Shown here one piece after another: positions 1 through 10,942 of a stretch of DNA of 64,000 nucleotides. Below the pieces are notes generated by a model, which worked only from the letters and a program-made list of their open reading frames with translations, was not told the origin of the DNA and made no database searches. Origin of the DNA: Garcia nutans (Eukaryota; Streptophyta; Magnoliopsida; Malpighiales; Euphorbiaceae); the NCBI GenBank assembly GCA_947685225.1, contig CANTUV010000053.1, forward strand, positions 10,029,501 through 10,093,500, read 5' to 3'. The first letter of the stretch is position 1. Each line of letters starts with the position of its first letter. Made by a program: the position numbers and the translations under genes.

Positions 1-272
1 AACCACGATCATTTGCAGTGTGGGGCCGGCGGACTAATAAATCATTTGTTGGCCTTTTACAGCAACGCGAGTAATATCGCCGATATGGCGTCGCTTGGCT
101 CGTTTGCCCGAATCAGTCTCTCTCTGCATCAGATTTGAGAGCGTTGGTGCATGGACGAGCTTAGGATGGCATCGTAGGAAGAGGGACGAATGAGAAAGAG
201 AATAGGCAAGCGCCATTCTCAGCGAAGCAGTGAGAGGGAGAGAATAAATTAAATTTTCTGGCAGCGCATTAC

Positions 273-392
273 GGGTGCGATCATACCAGCACTAACGCAC
301 CGGATCCCATCAGAACTCCGAAGTCAAACGTGCTTGGGCGAGAGTAGTACTGAGATGGGTGACCTCTTGGGAAGTCCTAGTGTTGCACCCCT
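273..392 (+). rRNA. 5S rRNA: 5S ribosomal RNA
   Basis: 120 nt. Differs from the array majority at T53C (A box) and has A at position 107. Its pol III T-tract is missing because an LTR fragment begins at the next base. Confidence 0.93.
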
Positions 393-977
393 TGTAATAT
401 CCCTAATTATGCCCTAGAAGTTTTGATATTGTGGTGCTAGTGGATTATTTATATTTGTTATGTTGATAAAGAAAATTTAAAGATAATGTTTATGTGTTGT
501 TTTGAAAGGAAAGTAAGGTGTAGAGAGAAATGTATATGTAGTGTATATGGCAATATATATAACATATACATTGGTCAAATGGAAAGTCAAGGGAAGAGGA
601 TATTTTAATTGTTGTATGTGAAATTACTTAAAAGGGTATGTTAATGATAGTAAGTGAAAGCTTATGAGAAGAGGGCATGTTAGTAATTTCCTACTTAATT
701 TGCTAGGTGGAGATTTAAAGAAGAAGAGAAATTTGACTTTTCCTCTTCATTTGTGATTTTCTTTCCTTTTCTTCCATGGTGGCCGGCTCCTCAAAGAGAC
801 AAGAGAGCAAGAGAGAAAGTGAGGGTTTTGATGATTCCAAGCTAAAATCGAAGGAAGGTCTTAAGTATACAAGTTGGAATTTCAAGAAATTTCATCATTT
901 TGGTAAGTTTTCTCTTGTTTGCTCTTGTTATATTTGAAGCTATGTTTGAGTTGGATTGTGGTTTGATGATGGTATGA
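393..977 (+). mobile_element. Ty3/gypsy LTR fragment (first 585 bp)
   Basis: Begins TGTAATATCCCTAATTATGC and follows the 5' part of the 3.0-kb LTR at 10943 almost base for base up to GATGGTATGA. It then joins 5S spacer at AGAGGGACGAATGAG with a shared GA at the join. It starts exactly at base +121 of the preceding 5S gene, as do the pieces at 3753 and 10943. No target duplication can be assigned because the LTR 3' end is missing. No coding content. Confidence 0.92.
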
Positions 978-1070
978 AGAGGGACGAATGAGAAAGAGAA
1001 TAGGCAAGGGCCATTCTCAGCGAAGCAGTGAGAGGGAGAGAATAAATTAAATTTTCTGGCAGCGCATTAC

Positions 1071-1190
1071 GGGTGCGATCATACCAGCACTAACGCACCG
1101 GATCCCATCAGAACTTCGAAGTCAAACGTGCTTGGGCGAGAGTAGTACTGAGATGGGAGACCTCTTGGGAAGTCCTTGTGTTGCACACCT
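1071..1190 (+). rRNA. 5S rRNA: 5S ribosomal RNA
   Basis: 120 nt. Changes from majority: C46T, T53C, T88A (C box), C117A. First complete gene after the LTR fragment; its upstream spacer is shortened by that junction but keeps the last 90 or so bases. Confidence 0.92.
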
Positions 1191-1497
1191 ATCATTTTTC
1201 TTTTTTCGAAAATATTTTTTTTATCAACCACGATCATTTGCAGTTTTGGGCCCGCAGAATAATAAATCATTTGTTGGCCTTTTAGAGCAACGCGAGTAAT
1301 ATCGCCGATATGGCGTCGCTTAGCTCGTTTGCCCAAATCTGTCTCTCTCTGCAGCAGATTTGAGAGCGGTGGTGCTTGGGCGAGCTTAGCATGGCATCAT
1401 AGGAAGACGGACGAATGAGAAAGAGAATAGGCAAGCGCCATTCTCAGCGAAGCAGTGAGAGGGAGAGAATAAATTAAAATTTCTGGCAGCGCATGAC

Positions 1498-1617
1498 GGG
1501 TGCGATCATTCCAGCACAAACGCACCGGATCCCATCAGAACTCCGAAGATAAACGTGCTTGGGCGAGAGTAGTACTGAGATGGGTGACCTCTTGGGAAGT
1601 CCTCGTGTTGCACCCCT
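1498..1617 (+). rRNA. 5S rRNA: 5S ribosomal RNA
   Basis: Changes: A13T, T21A, T52A (A box). The same variant recurs at 4858 and 5285. Confidence 0.94.
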
Positions 1618-1924
1618 ATCATTTTTCTTTTTTCGAAAATATTTTTTTTATCAACCACGATCATTCGCAGTTTGGGGCCGGCGGACTCATAAATCATTTG
1701 TTGGCCTTTTAGAGCAACGCGAGTAATATCGCCGATATGGCGTCGCTTAGCTCGTTTGCCCGAATTAGTCTCTCTCTGCAGCAGATTTGAGAGCGTTGGT
1801 TCGTGGGCGAGCTTAGGATGGCATCGTAGGAAGAGGGACGAATGAGAAAGAGAATAGGCAAGGGCCATTCTCAGCGAAGCAGTGAGAGGGAGAGAATAAA
1901 TTAAATTTTCTGGCAACGCATGAC

Positions 1925-2044
1925 GGGTGCGATAATACCAGCACTAACGCACCAGATCCCATCAGAACTCCGAAGTTAAACGTGCCTGGGCGAGAGTAGT
2001 ACTGAGATGGGGGACCTCTTGGGAAGTCCGAGTGTTGCACCCCT
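1925..2044 (+). rRNA. 5S rRNA: 5S ribosomal RNA
   Basis: Changes: C10A, G30A, T62C, T88G, T106G, A at 107. Member of the GGGGGACC (C-box T88G) subfamily. Confidence 0.92.
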
Positions 2045-2350
2045 ATTATTTTTCTTTTTTCGAAAATATTTTTTTATCAACCACGATCCTTCGCAGTTTG
2101 GGGCCGGCGGACTAATAAATCATTTGTTAGGCTTTTAGAGCAACGCGAGTAATATCGCCGATATGGCGTCGCTTGGCTCGTTTGCCCGAATCAGTCTCTC
2201 TCTGCAGCAGATTTGAGAGCATTTGTGCGTGGGCGAGCTTAGGATGGCTTCGTAGGAAGAGGGACGAATGAGAAAGAGAATAGGCAAGGGCCATTCTCAG
2301 CGAAGCAGTGAGAGGGAGAGAATAAAATAAATTTTCTGGCAGCGCATGAC

Positions 2351-2470
2351 GCGTGCAATCATACCAGCACTAACGCACCGGATCCCATCAGAAATTTGAA
2401 GTTAAACGTGCTTGGGCGAGAGTAGTACTGAGATGGGTGACCTCTTGGGAAGTCCTCGTGTTGCACCCCT
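2351..2470 (+). rRNA. 5S rRNA: 5S ribosomal RNA
   Basis: Changes: G2C, G7A, C44A, C46T, C47T. Identical variant set at 7839 and 9545. Confidence 0.92.
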
Positions 2471-2777
2471 ATCATTTTTCTTTTTTCGAAAATAATTTTT
2501 TTATCAACCACGATCCTTCGCATTTTGGGGCCGGCGGACTAATAAATCATTTGTTGGCCTTTTAGAGCAAAGAGAGTAATATCGCCGATATGGCGTCGCT
2601 TGGCTCGTTTGCCCGAATCAGTCTCTCTCTGCAGCAGATTTGAGAGCATTGGTGCGTGGGCGAACTTAGGATGGTATCGTAGGAAGAGGGACGAATGAGA
2701 AAGAGAATAGGCAAGGGCCATTCTCAGCGAAGCAGTGAGAGGGAGAGAATAAATTAAATTTTCTGGCAGCGCATTAC

Positions 2778-2897
2778 GGGTGCGATCATACCAGCACTAA
2801 CGCACCGGATCCCATCAGAACTTCGAAGTTAAACGTGCTTGGGCGAGAGTAGTACTGAGATGGGTGACCTCTTAGGAAGTCCTTGTGTTGCACCCCT
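2778..2897 (+). rRNA. 5S rRNA: 5S ribosomal RNA
   Basis: Close to majority: C46T and G97A only. Confidence 0.95.
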
Positions 2898-3204
2898 ATC
2901 ATTTTTCTTTTTTCGAAAATATTTTTTTTATCAACCACGATCATTTGCAAGGTGGGGCCGGCGGACTAATAAATCATTTATTGGCCTTTTAGAGCAACGC
3001 GAGTAATATCGCCGATATGGCGTCGCTTAGCTCGTTTGCCCGAATTAGTCTCTCTCTGCAGCAGATTTGAGAGCGTTGGCGCGTGGGCGAGCTTAGGATG
3101 GCATCGTAGGAAGAGGGACGAATGAGAAAGAGAATAGGCAAGGGCCATTCTCAGCGAAGCAGTGAGAGGGAGAGAATAAATTAAATTTTTTGGCAGCGCA
3201 TGAC

Positions 3205-3324
3205 GGGTGCGATAATACCAGCACTAACGCACCAGATCCCATCAGAACTCCGAAGTTAAACGTGCCTGGGCGAGAGTAGTACTGAGATGGGGGACCTCTT
3301 GGGAAGTCCTTGTGTTGCACCCCT
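3205..3324 (+). rRNA. 5S rRNA: 5S ribosomal RNA
   Basis: Changes: C10A, G30A, T62C, T88G; same subfamily as 1925 and 9117. Confidence 0.94.
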
Positions 3325-3632
3325 ATCATTTTTCTTTTTTCAAAAATATTTTTTTTTATCAACCACGATCATTTGCAGTGTGGGGCCGGCGGACTAATAA
3401 ATCATTTGTTGGCCTTTTACAGCAACGCGAGTAATATCTCCGATATGGCGTCGCTTGGCTCGTTTGCCCGAATCAGTCTCTCTCTGCAGCAGATTTGAGA
3501 GCGTTGGTGCATGGACGAGCTTAGGATGTCATCGTAGGAAGAGGGACGAATGAGAAAGAGAATAGGCAAGCGCCATTCTCAGCGAAGCAGTGAGAGGGAG
3601 AGAATAAATTAAATTTTCTGGCAGCGCATTAC

Positions 3633-3752
3633 GGGTGCGATCATACCAGCACTAACGCACCGGATCCCATCAGAACTCCGAAGTCAAACGTGCTTGGGCG
3701 AGAGTAGTACTGAGATGGGTGACCTCTTAGGAAGTCCTTGTGTTGCACCCCT
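3633..3752 (+). rRNA. 5S rRNA: 5S ribosomal RNA
   Basis: Changes: T53C, G97A. As at 273, an LTR fragment replaces the T-rich terminator from the next base on. Confidence 0.93.
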
Positions 3753-4337
3753 TGTAATATCCCTAATTATGCCCTAGAAGTTTTGATATTGTGGTGCTAG
3801 TGGATTATTTATATTTGTTATGTTGATAAAGAAAATTTAAAGATAATGTTTATGTGTTGTTTTGAAAGGAAAGTAAGGTGTAGAGAGAAATGTATATGTA
3901 GTGTATATGGCAATATATATAACATATACATTGGTCAAATGGAAAGTCAAGGGAAGAGGATATTTTAATTGTTGTATGTGAAATTACTTAAAAGGGTATG
4001 TTAATGATAGTAAGTGAAAGCTTATGAGAAGAGGGCATGTTAGTAATTTCCTACTTAATTTGCTTGGTGGAGATTTAAAGAAGAAGAGAAATTTGACTTT
4101 TCCTCTTCATTTGTGATTTTCTTTCCTTTTCTTCCATGGTGGCCGGCTCCTCAAAGAGACAAGAGAGCAAGAGAGAAAGTGAGGGTTTTGATGATTCCAA
4201 GCTAAAATCGAAGGAAGGTCTTAAGTATACAAGTTGGAATTTCAAGAAATTTCATCATTTTGGTAAGTTTTCTCTTGTTTGCTCTTGTTATATTTGAAGT
4301 TATGTTTGAGTTGGATTGTGGTTTGATGATGGTATGA
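3753..4337 (+). mobile_element. Ty3/gypsy LTR fragment, second copy
   Basis: Same 585-bp LTR piece, same left joint with the 5S gene end and same right joint with spacer as 393-977, differing at only a few bases (for example TGCTTGG against TGCTAGG). It lies 3360 bp downstream of the first copy within a duplicated block, so it is a copy made by array amplification and not an independent insertion. Confidence 0.92.
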
Positions 4338-4430
4338 AGAGGGACGAATGAGAAAGAGAATAGGCAAGGGCCATTCTCAGCGAAGCAGTGAGAGGGAGAG
4401 AATAAATTAAATTTTCTGGCAGCGCATTAC

Positions 4431-4550
4431 GGGTGCGATCATACCAGCACTAACGCACCGGATCCCATCAGAACTTCGAAGTCAAACGTGCTTGGGCGAG
4501 AGTAGTACTGAGATGGGTGACCTCTTGGGAAGTCCTTGTGTTGCACACCT
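4431..4550 (+). rRNA. 5S rRNA: 5S ribosomal RNA
   Basis: Changes: C46T, T53C, C117A. Duplicate of the gene at 1071, but with the majority T at position 88. Confidence 0.94.
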
Positions 4551-4857
4551 ATCATTTTTCTTTTTTCGAAAATATTTTTTTTATCAACCACGATCATTTG
4601 CAGTTTTGGGCCCGCAGAATAATAAATCATTTGTTGGCCTTTTAGAGCAACGCGAGTAATATCGCCGATATGGCGTCGCTTAGCTCGTTTGCCCGAATCT
4701 GTCTCTCTCTGCAGCAGATTTGAGAGCGGTGGTGCTTGGGCGAGCTTAGCATGGCATCATAGGAAGACGGACGAATGAGAAAGAGAATAGGCAAGCGCCA
4801 TTCTCAGCGAAGCAGTGAGAGGGAGAGAATAAATTAAAATTTCTGGCAGCGCATGAC

Positions 4858-4977
4858 GGGTGCGATCATTCCAGCACAAACGCACCGGATCCCATCAGAA
4901 CTCCGAAGATAAACGTGCTTGGGCGAGAGTAGTACTGAGATGGGTGACCTCTTGGGAAGTCCTCGTGTTGCACCCCT
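4858..4977 (+). rRNA. 5S rRNA: 5S ribosomal RNA
   Basis: Changes: A13T, T21A, T52A; duplicate of 1498. Confidence 0.94.
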
Positions 4978-5284
4978 ATCATTTTTCTTTTTTCGAAAAT
5001 ATTTTTTTTATCAACCACGATCATTCGCAGTTTGGGGCCGGCGGACTCATAAATCATTTGTTGGCCTTTTAGAGCAACGCGAGTAATATCGCCGATATGG
5101 CGTCGCTTAGCTCGTTTGCCCGAATTAGTCTCTCTCTGCAGCAGATTTGAGAGCGTTGGTTCGTGGGCGAGCTTAGGATGGCATCGTAGGAAGAGGGACG
5201 AATGAGAAAGAGAATAGGCAAGGGCCATTCTCAGCGTAGCAGTGAGAGGGAGAGAATAAATTAAATTTTCTGGCAGCGCATGAC

Positions 5285-5404
5285 GGGTGCGATCATTCCA
5301 GCACAAACGCACCGGATCCCATCAGAACTCCGAAGATAAACGTGCTTGGGCGAGAGTAGTACTGAGATGGGTGACCTCTTGGGAAGTCCTCGTGTTGCAC
5401 CCCT
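5285..5404 (+). rRNA. 5S rRNA: 5S ribosomal RNA
   Basis: Changes: A13T, T21A, T52A, as in the unit just before it. Confidence 0.94.
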
Positions 5405-5711
5405 ATCATTTTTCTTTTTTCGAAAATATTTTTTTTATCAACCACGATCCTTCGCATTTTGGGGCCGGCGGACTAATAAATCATTTGTTGGCCTTTTAGA
5501 GCAACGCGAGTAATATCGCCGATATGGAGTCGCTTGGCTCGTTTGCCCGAATCAGTCTCTCTCTGCAGCAGATTTGAGAGCATTGGTGCGTGGACAAGCT
5601 TAGGATGGCATCGTAAGAAGAGGTACGAATGAGAAAGAGAATAGGCAAGGGCCATTCTCAGCGTAGCAGTGAGAGGGAGAGAATAAATTAAATTTTCTGG
5701 CAGCGCATTAC

Positions 5712-5831
5712 GGGTGCGATCATACTAGCACTAACGCACCGGATCCCATAAGAACTCCGAAGTTAAACGTGCTCGGGCGAGAGTAGTACTGAGATGGGTG
5801 ACCTCTTGGGAAATCCTTGTGTTGCACCCCT
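5712..5831 (+). rRNA. 5S rRNA: 5S ribosomal RNA
   Basis: Changes: C15T, C39A, T63C, G102A. Confidence 0.93.
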
Positions 5832-6134
5832 ATCATTTTTTTTTCGAAAATATTTTTTTATCAACCACGATCATTTGCAGTGTGGGGCCGGCGGACTAAT
5901 AAATCATTTGTTGGCCTTTTAGAGCAACGCGAGTAATATCGCCGATATGGCGTCGCTTAGCTCGTTTCCCCTAATCAGTATCTTTCTGCAGCAGATTTGA
6001 GAGCGGTGGTACTTGGGCGAGCTTAGGATGGCATCGTAGGAAGACGGACGAATGAGAAAGAGAATAGGCAAGCGCCATCCTCAGCGAAGCAGTGAGAGGG
6101 AGAGAAAAAATTAAATTTTCTGGCAGTGCATTAC

Positions 6135-6254
6135 GGGTTCGATCATACCAGCACTAACGCACCGGATCCCATCAGAACTCCGAAGTTAAACGTGCTTGGA
6201 CGAGAGTAGTACTGAGATGGGTGACCTCTTGGGAAGTCCTAGTGTTGCACCCCT
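6135..6254 (+). rRNA. 5S rRNA: 5S ribosomal RNA
   Basis: Changes: G5T, G66A, A at 107. Confidence 0.93.
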
Positions 6255-6560
6255 ATCATTTTTCTTTTTTCGAAAATATTTTTTTATCAACCACGATCCT
6301 TCGCAGTTTGGGGCCGGCGGACTAATAAATCATTTGTTGGCCTTTTAGAGCAACGCGAGTAATATCGCCGATATGGCATCGCTTGGCTCGTTTGCCCGAA
6401 TCAGTCTCTCTCTGCAGCAGATTTGAGAGCATTGGTGCGTGGGCGAGCTTAGGATGGCTTCGTAGGAAGAGGGACGAATGAGAAAGAGAATAGGCAAGGG
6501 CCATTCTCAGCGAAGCAGTGAGAGGGAGAGAATAAATTAAATTTTCTGGCAGCGCATGAC

Positions 6561-6679
6561 GGGTGCGATCATACCAGCACTAAATCACCGGATCCCATCA
6601 GCACTTTGAAGTTAAACGTGCTTTGCGAGAGTAGTACTGAGATGGGTGACCTCTTGGGAAGTCCTTGTGTTGCACCCCT
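6561..6679 (+). rRNA. 5S rRNA: 5S ribosomal RNA, degenerate (119 nt)
   Basis: Changes: C24A, G25T, A42C, C46T, C47T, and one base lost between A box and intermediate element (GCTTTGCGAG in place of GCTTGGGCGAG). The spacing change inside the internal promoter makes function doubtful. Confidence 0.88.
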
Positions 6680-6986
6680 ATCATTTTTCTTTTTTCGAAA
6701 ATAATTTTTTTATCAACCACGATCCTTCGCATTTTGGGTCCGGCGGACTAATAAATCATTTGTTGGCCTTTTAGAGCAAAGCGAGTAATATCGCCGATAT
6801 GGCGTCGCTTGGCTCGTTTGCCCGAATCAGTCTCTCTCTGCAGCAGATTTGAGAGCGTTGGCGCGTGGGCGAACTTAGGATGGTATCGTAGGAAGAGGGA
6901 CGAATGAGAAGTAGAATAGGCAAGGGCCATTCTCAGCGAAGCAGTGAGAGGGAGAGAATAAATTAAATTTTCTGGCAACGCATTAC

Positions 6987-7106
6987 GGGTGCGATCATAC
7001 CAACACTAACGCACCGGATACCATCAGAACTCCGAAGCTAAACGTGCTTGGGCGAGAGTAGTACTGAGATGGGTGACCTCTTAGGAAGTCCTTGTGTTGC
7101 ACCCCT
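6987..7106 (+). rRNA. 5S rRNA: 5S ribosomal RNA
   Basis: Changes: G17A, C34A, T52C, G97A. Confidence 0.93.
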
Positions 7107-7411
7107 ATCATTTTTCTTTTTTCGAAATTTTTTTTTATCAACCACGATCATTTGCAAGGTGGGGCCGGCGGACTAATAAATCATTTGTAGGCCTTTTAGA
7201 GCAACGCGAGTAATATCGCCGATATGGCGTCGCTTAGCTCGTTTGCCCGAATCAGTCTCTCTCTGCAGCAGATTTGAGAGCGTTGGCGCGTGGGCGAGCT
7301 TAGGATGGCATCGTAGGAAGAGGGACGAATGAGAAAGAGAATAGGCAAGGGCCATTCTCAGCGAAGCAGTGAGAGGGAGAGAATAAATTAAATTTTCTGG
7401 CAGCGCATGAT

Positions 7412-7531
7412 GGGTGCGTTAATACCAGCACTAACGCACCAGATCCCATCAGAACTCCAAAGTTAAGCGTGCCTGGGCGAGAGTAGTACTGAGATGGGGG
7501 ACCTCTTGGGAAGTCCTTGTGTTGCACCCCT
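7412..7531 (+). rRNA. 5S rRNA: 5S ribosomal RNA, variant with G56
   Basis: Changes: A8T, C10A, G30A, G48A, A56G, T62C, T88G. It is the only copy I noticed with the usual plant A-box base G56 (TTAAGCGTGC), although the rest of the gene is among the more diverged. Confidence 0.9.
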
Positions 7532-7838
7532 ATCATTTTTCTTTTTTCGAAAATATTTTTTTTATCAACCACGATCATTTGCAGTGTGGGGCCGGCGGAC
7601 TAATAAATCATTTGTTGGCCTTTTACAACAACGCGAGTAATATCGCCGATATGGCGTCGCTTAGCTCGTTTGCCCGAATCAGTATCTTTCTGCAGCAGAT
7701 TTGAGAGCGGTGGTGCTTGGGCGAGCTTAGGATGGCATCGTAGGACGACGGACGAATGAGAAAGAGAATAGGCAAGCGCCATTCTCAGCGAAGCAGTGAG
7801 AGGGAGAGAATAAATTAAATTTTCTGGCAGCGCATGAC

Positions 7839-7958
7839 GCGTGCAATCATACCAGCACTAACGCACCGGATCCCATCAGAAATTTGAAGTTAAACGTGCT
7901 TGGGCGAGAGTAGTACTGAGATGGGTGACCTCTTGGGAAGTCCTCGTGTTGCACCCCT
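7839..7958 (+). rRNA. 5S rRNA: 5S ribosomal RNA
   Basis: Changes: G2C, G7A, C44A, C46T, C47T. Repeated 1706 bp downstream at 9545. Confidence 0.92.
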
Positions 7959-8265
7959 ATCATTTTTCTTTTTTCGAAAATAATTTTTTTATCAACCACG
8001 ATCCTTCGCATTTTGGGGTCGGCGGACTTATAAATCATTTGTTGGCCTTTTAGAGCAACGCGAGTAATATCGCCGATATGGCGTCGCTTGGCTCGTTTGC
8101 CCGAATTAGTCTCTCTCTGCAGCAGATTTGAGAGCGTTGGTGCATGGACGAGCTTAGGATGGCATCGTAGGAAGAGGGACGAATGAGAAAGAGAATAGGC
8201 AAGCGCCATTCTCAGCGAAGCAGTGAGAGGGAGAGAATAAATTAAATTTTCTGGCAGCGCATTAC

Positions 8266-8385
8266 GGGTGCGATCAGACCAGCACAAACGCACCGGATCC
8301 CCTCAGAACTCCGAAGTCAAACGGGCTTGGGCGAGAGTAGTACTGAGATGGGTGACCTCTTGGGAAGTCCTTATGTTGCACCCCT
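8266..8385 (+). rRNA. 5S rRNA: 5S ribosomal RNA
   Basis: Changes: T12G, T21A, A37C, T53C, T59G, G108A. Near-duplicate at 9972. Confidence 0.92.
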
Positions 8386-8689
8386 ATCATTTTTTTTTCA
8401 AAAATATTTTTTTTATCAACCACGATCATTTGCAGTGTGGGTTCGGTGGACTAATAAATCATTTGTTGGCCTTTTAGAGCAACGCGAGTAATATCGCCGA
8501 TATGGCATCACTTGGCTCGTTTGCCCGAATCAGTCTCTCTCTGCAACAGATTTGAGAGCGTTGGTTCATGGACGAGCTTAGGATGGCATCGTAGGAAGAG
8601 GGACAAATGAGAAAGAGAATAGGCAAGGGCCATTCTCAGCGAAGCAGTGAGAGGGAGAGAATAAATTAAATTTTCTGGCAATGCTTTAC

Positions 8690-8809
8690 GGGTGCTATCA
8701 TACCAGCACAAACGCACCGGATCCAATCAGAACTCCGAAGTTAAACGTGCTTGGGTGAGAGTAGTACTGAGATGGGTGACCTCTTAGGAAGTCCTCTTGT
8801 TGCACCCCT
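8690..8809 (+). rRNA. 5S rRNA: 5S ribosomal RNA
   Basis: Changes: G7T, T21A, C36A, C67T, G97A, G108T. Near-duplicate at 10396. Confidence 0.92.
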
Positions 8810-9116
8810 ATCATTTTTCTTTTTTCGAAAATATTTTTTTTATCAACCACGATCCTTCTCAGTTTGGGGCCGGCGGACTAATAAATCATTTGTTGGCCTT
8901 TTAGAGCAACGCGAGTAATATCGCCGATATGGCGTCGCTTGGCTCGTTTGCCCGAATCAGTCTCTCTCTGCAGCAGATTTGAGAGCGTTGGTGCGTGGGC
9001 GAGCTTAGGATGGCATCGTAGGAAGAGGGACGAATGAGAAAGAGAATAGGCAAGGGCCATTCTCAGCGAAGCAGTGAGAGGGAGAGAATAAATTAAATTT
9101 TCTGGCAGCGCATGAC

Positions 9117-9236
9117 GGGTGCGATAATACCAGCACTAACGCACCAGATCCCATCAGAACTCCGAAGTTAAACGTGCCTGGGCGAGAGTAGTACTGAGAT
9201 GGGGGACCTCTTGGGAAGTCCTTGTGTTGCACCCCT
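9117..9236 (+). rRNA. 5S rRNA: 5S ribosomal RNA
   Basis: Changes: C10A, G30A, T62C, T88G, matching the gene at 3205. Confidence 0.94.
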
Positions 9237-9544
9237 ATCATTTTTCTTTTTTCGAAAATATTTTTTTTTATCAACCACGATCATTTGCAGTGTGGGGCCG
9301 GCGGACTAATAAATCATTTGTTGGCCTTTTACAACAACGTGAGTAATATCGCCGATATGGCGTCGCTTAGCTCGTTTGCCCGAATCAGTATCTTTCTGCA
9401 GCAGATTTGAGAGCGGTGGTGCTTGGGCGAGCTTAGGATGGCATCGTAGGACGACGGACGAATGAGAAAGAGAATAGGCAAGCGCCATTCTCAGCGAAGC
9501 AGTGAGAGGGAGAGAATAAATTAAATTTTCTGGCAGCGCATGAC

Positions 9545-9664
9545 GCGTGCAATCATACCAGCACTAACGCACCGGATCCCATCAGAAATTTGAAGTTAAA
9601 CGTGCTTGGGCGAGAGTAGTACTGAGATGGGTGACCTCTTGGGAAGTCCTCGTGTTGCACCCCT
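9545..9664 (+). rRNA. 5S rRNA: 5S ribosomal RNA
   Basis: Changes: G2C, G7A, C44A, C46T, C47T; second copy of 7839 in a four-unit duplication. Confidence 0.92.
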
Positions 9665-9971
9665 ATCATTTTTCTTTTTTCGAAAATAATTTTTTTATCA
9701 ACCACGATCCTTCTCAGTTTGGGGCCGGCGGACTAATAAATCATTTGTTGGCCTTTTAGAGCAACGCGAGTAATATCGCCGATATGGCGTCGCTTGGCTC
9801 GTTTGCCCGAATCAGTCTCTCTCTGCAGCAGATTTGAGAGCGTTGGTGCGTGGGCGAGCTTAGGATGGCATCGTAGGAAGAGGGACGAATGAGAAAGAGA
9901 ATAGGCAAGCGCCATTCTCAGCGAAGCAGTGATAGGGAGAGAATAAATTAAATTTTCTGGCAGCGCATTAC

Positions 9972-10091
9972 GGGTGCGATCATACCAGCACAAACGCACC
10001 GGATCCCCTCAGAACTCCGAAGTCAAACGGGCTTGGGCGAGAGTAGTACTGAGATGGGTGACCTCTTGGGAAGTCCTTGTGTTGCACCCCT
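9972..10091 (+). rRNA. 5S rRNA: 5S ribosomal RNA
   Basis: Changes: T21A, A37C, T53C, T59G. Confidence 0.93.
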
Positions 10092-10395
10092 ATCATTTTT
10101 TTTTCAAAAATATTTTTTTTATCAACCACGATCATTTGCAGTGTGGGTTCGGTGGACTAATAAATCATTTGTTGGCCTTTTAGAGCAACGCGAGTAATAT
10201 CGCCGATATGGCATCACTTGGCTCGTTTGCCCAAATCAGTCTCTCTCTGCAACAGATTTGAGAGCGTTGGTTCGTGGACGAGCTTAGGATGGCATCGTAG
10301 GAAGAGGGACGAATGAGAAAGAGAATAGGCAAGGGCCATTCTCAGCGAAGCAGTGAGAGGGAGAGAATAAATTAAATTTTCTGGCAATGCTTTAT

Positions 10396-10515
10396 GGGTG
10401 CTATCATACCAGCACAAACGCACCGGATCCAATCAGAACTCCGAAGTTAAACGTGCTTGGGTGAGAGTAGTACTGAGATGGGTGACCTCTTGGGAAGTCC
10501 TTGTGTTGCACCCCT
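10396..10515 (+). rRNA. 5S rRNA: 5S ribosomal RNA
   Basis: Changes: G7T, T21A, C36A, C67T; preceded by TAT in place of TAC, so the usual C at -1 is lost. Confidence 0.92.
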
Positions 10516-10822
10516 ATCATTTTTCTTTTTTCGAAAATATTTTTTTTATCAACCACGATCCTTCGCAGTTTGGGGCCGGCGGACTAATAAATCATTTGTT
10601 GGCCTTTTAGAGCAACGCGAGTAATATCGTCGATATGGCGTCGCTTGGCTCGTTTGCCCGAATCAGTCTCTCTCTGCAGCAGATTTGAGAGCGTTGGTGC
10701 GTGGGCGAGCTTAGGATGGCATCGTAGGAAGAGGGACGAATGAGAAAGAGAATAGGCAAGGGCCATTCTCAGCGAAGCAGTGAGAGGGAGAGAATAAATT
10801 AAATTTTCTGGCAGCGCATTAC

Positions 10823-10942
10823 GGGTGCGATCATACCAGCACTAACGCACCGGATCCCATCAGAACTCCGAAGTCAAACGTGCTTGGGCGAGAGTAGTAC
10901 TAAGATGGGTGACCTCTTAGGAAGTCCTTGTGTTGCACCCCT
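10823..10942 (+). rRNA. 5S rRNA: 5S ribosomal RNA
   Basis: Changes: T53C, G80A, G97A. The 3.0-kb LTR begins at the next base, removing the terminator. Confidence 0.93.

Noticed and set aside
393..977. Possible solo LTR
   Set aside because: The 3' LTR end and a target duplication are absent; it is a 585-bp 5' fragment joined to spacer.
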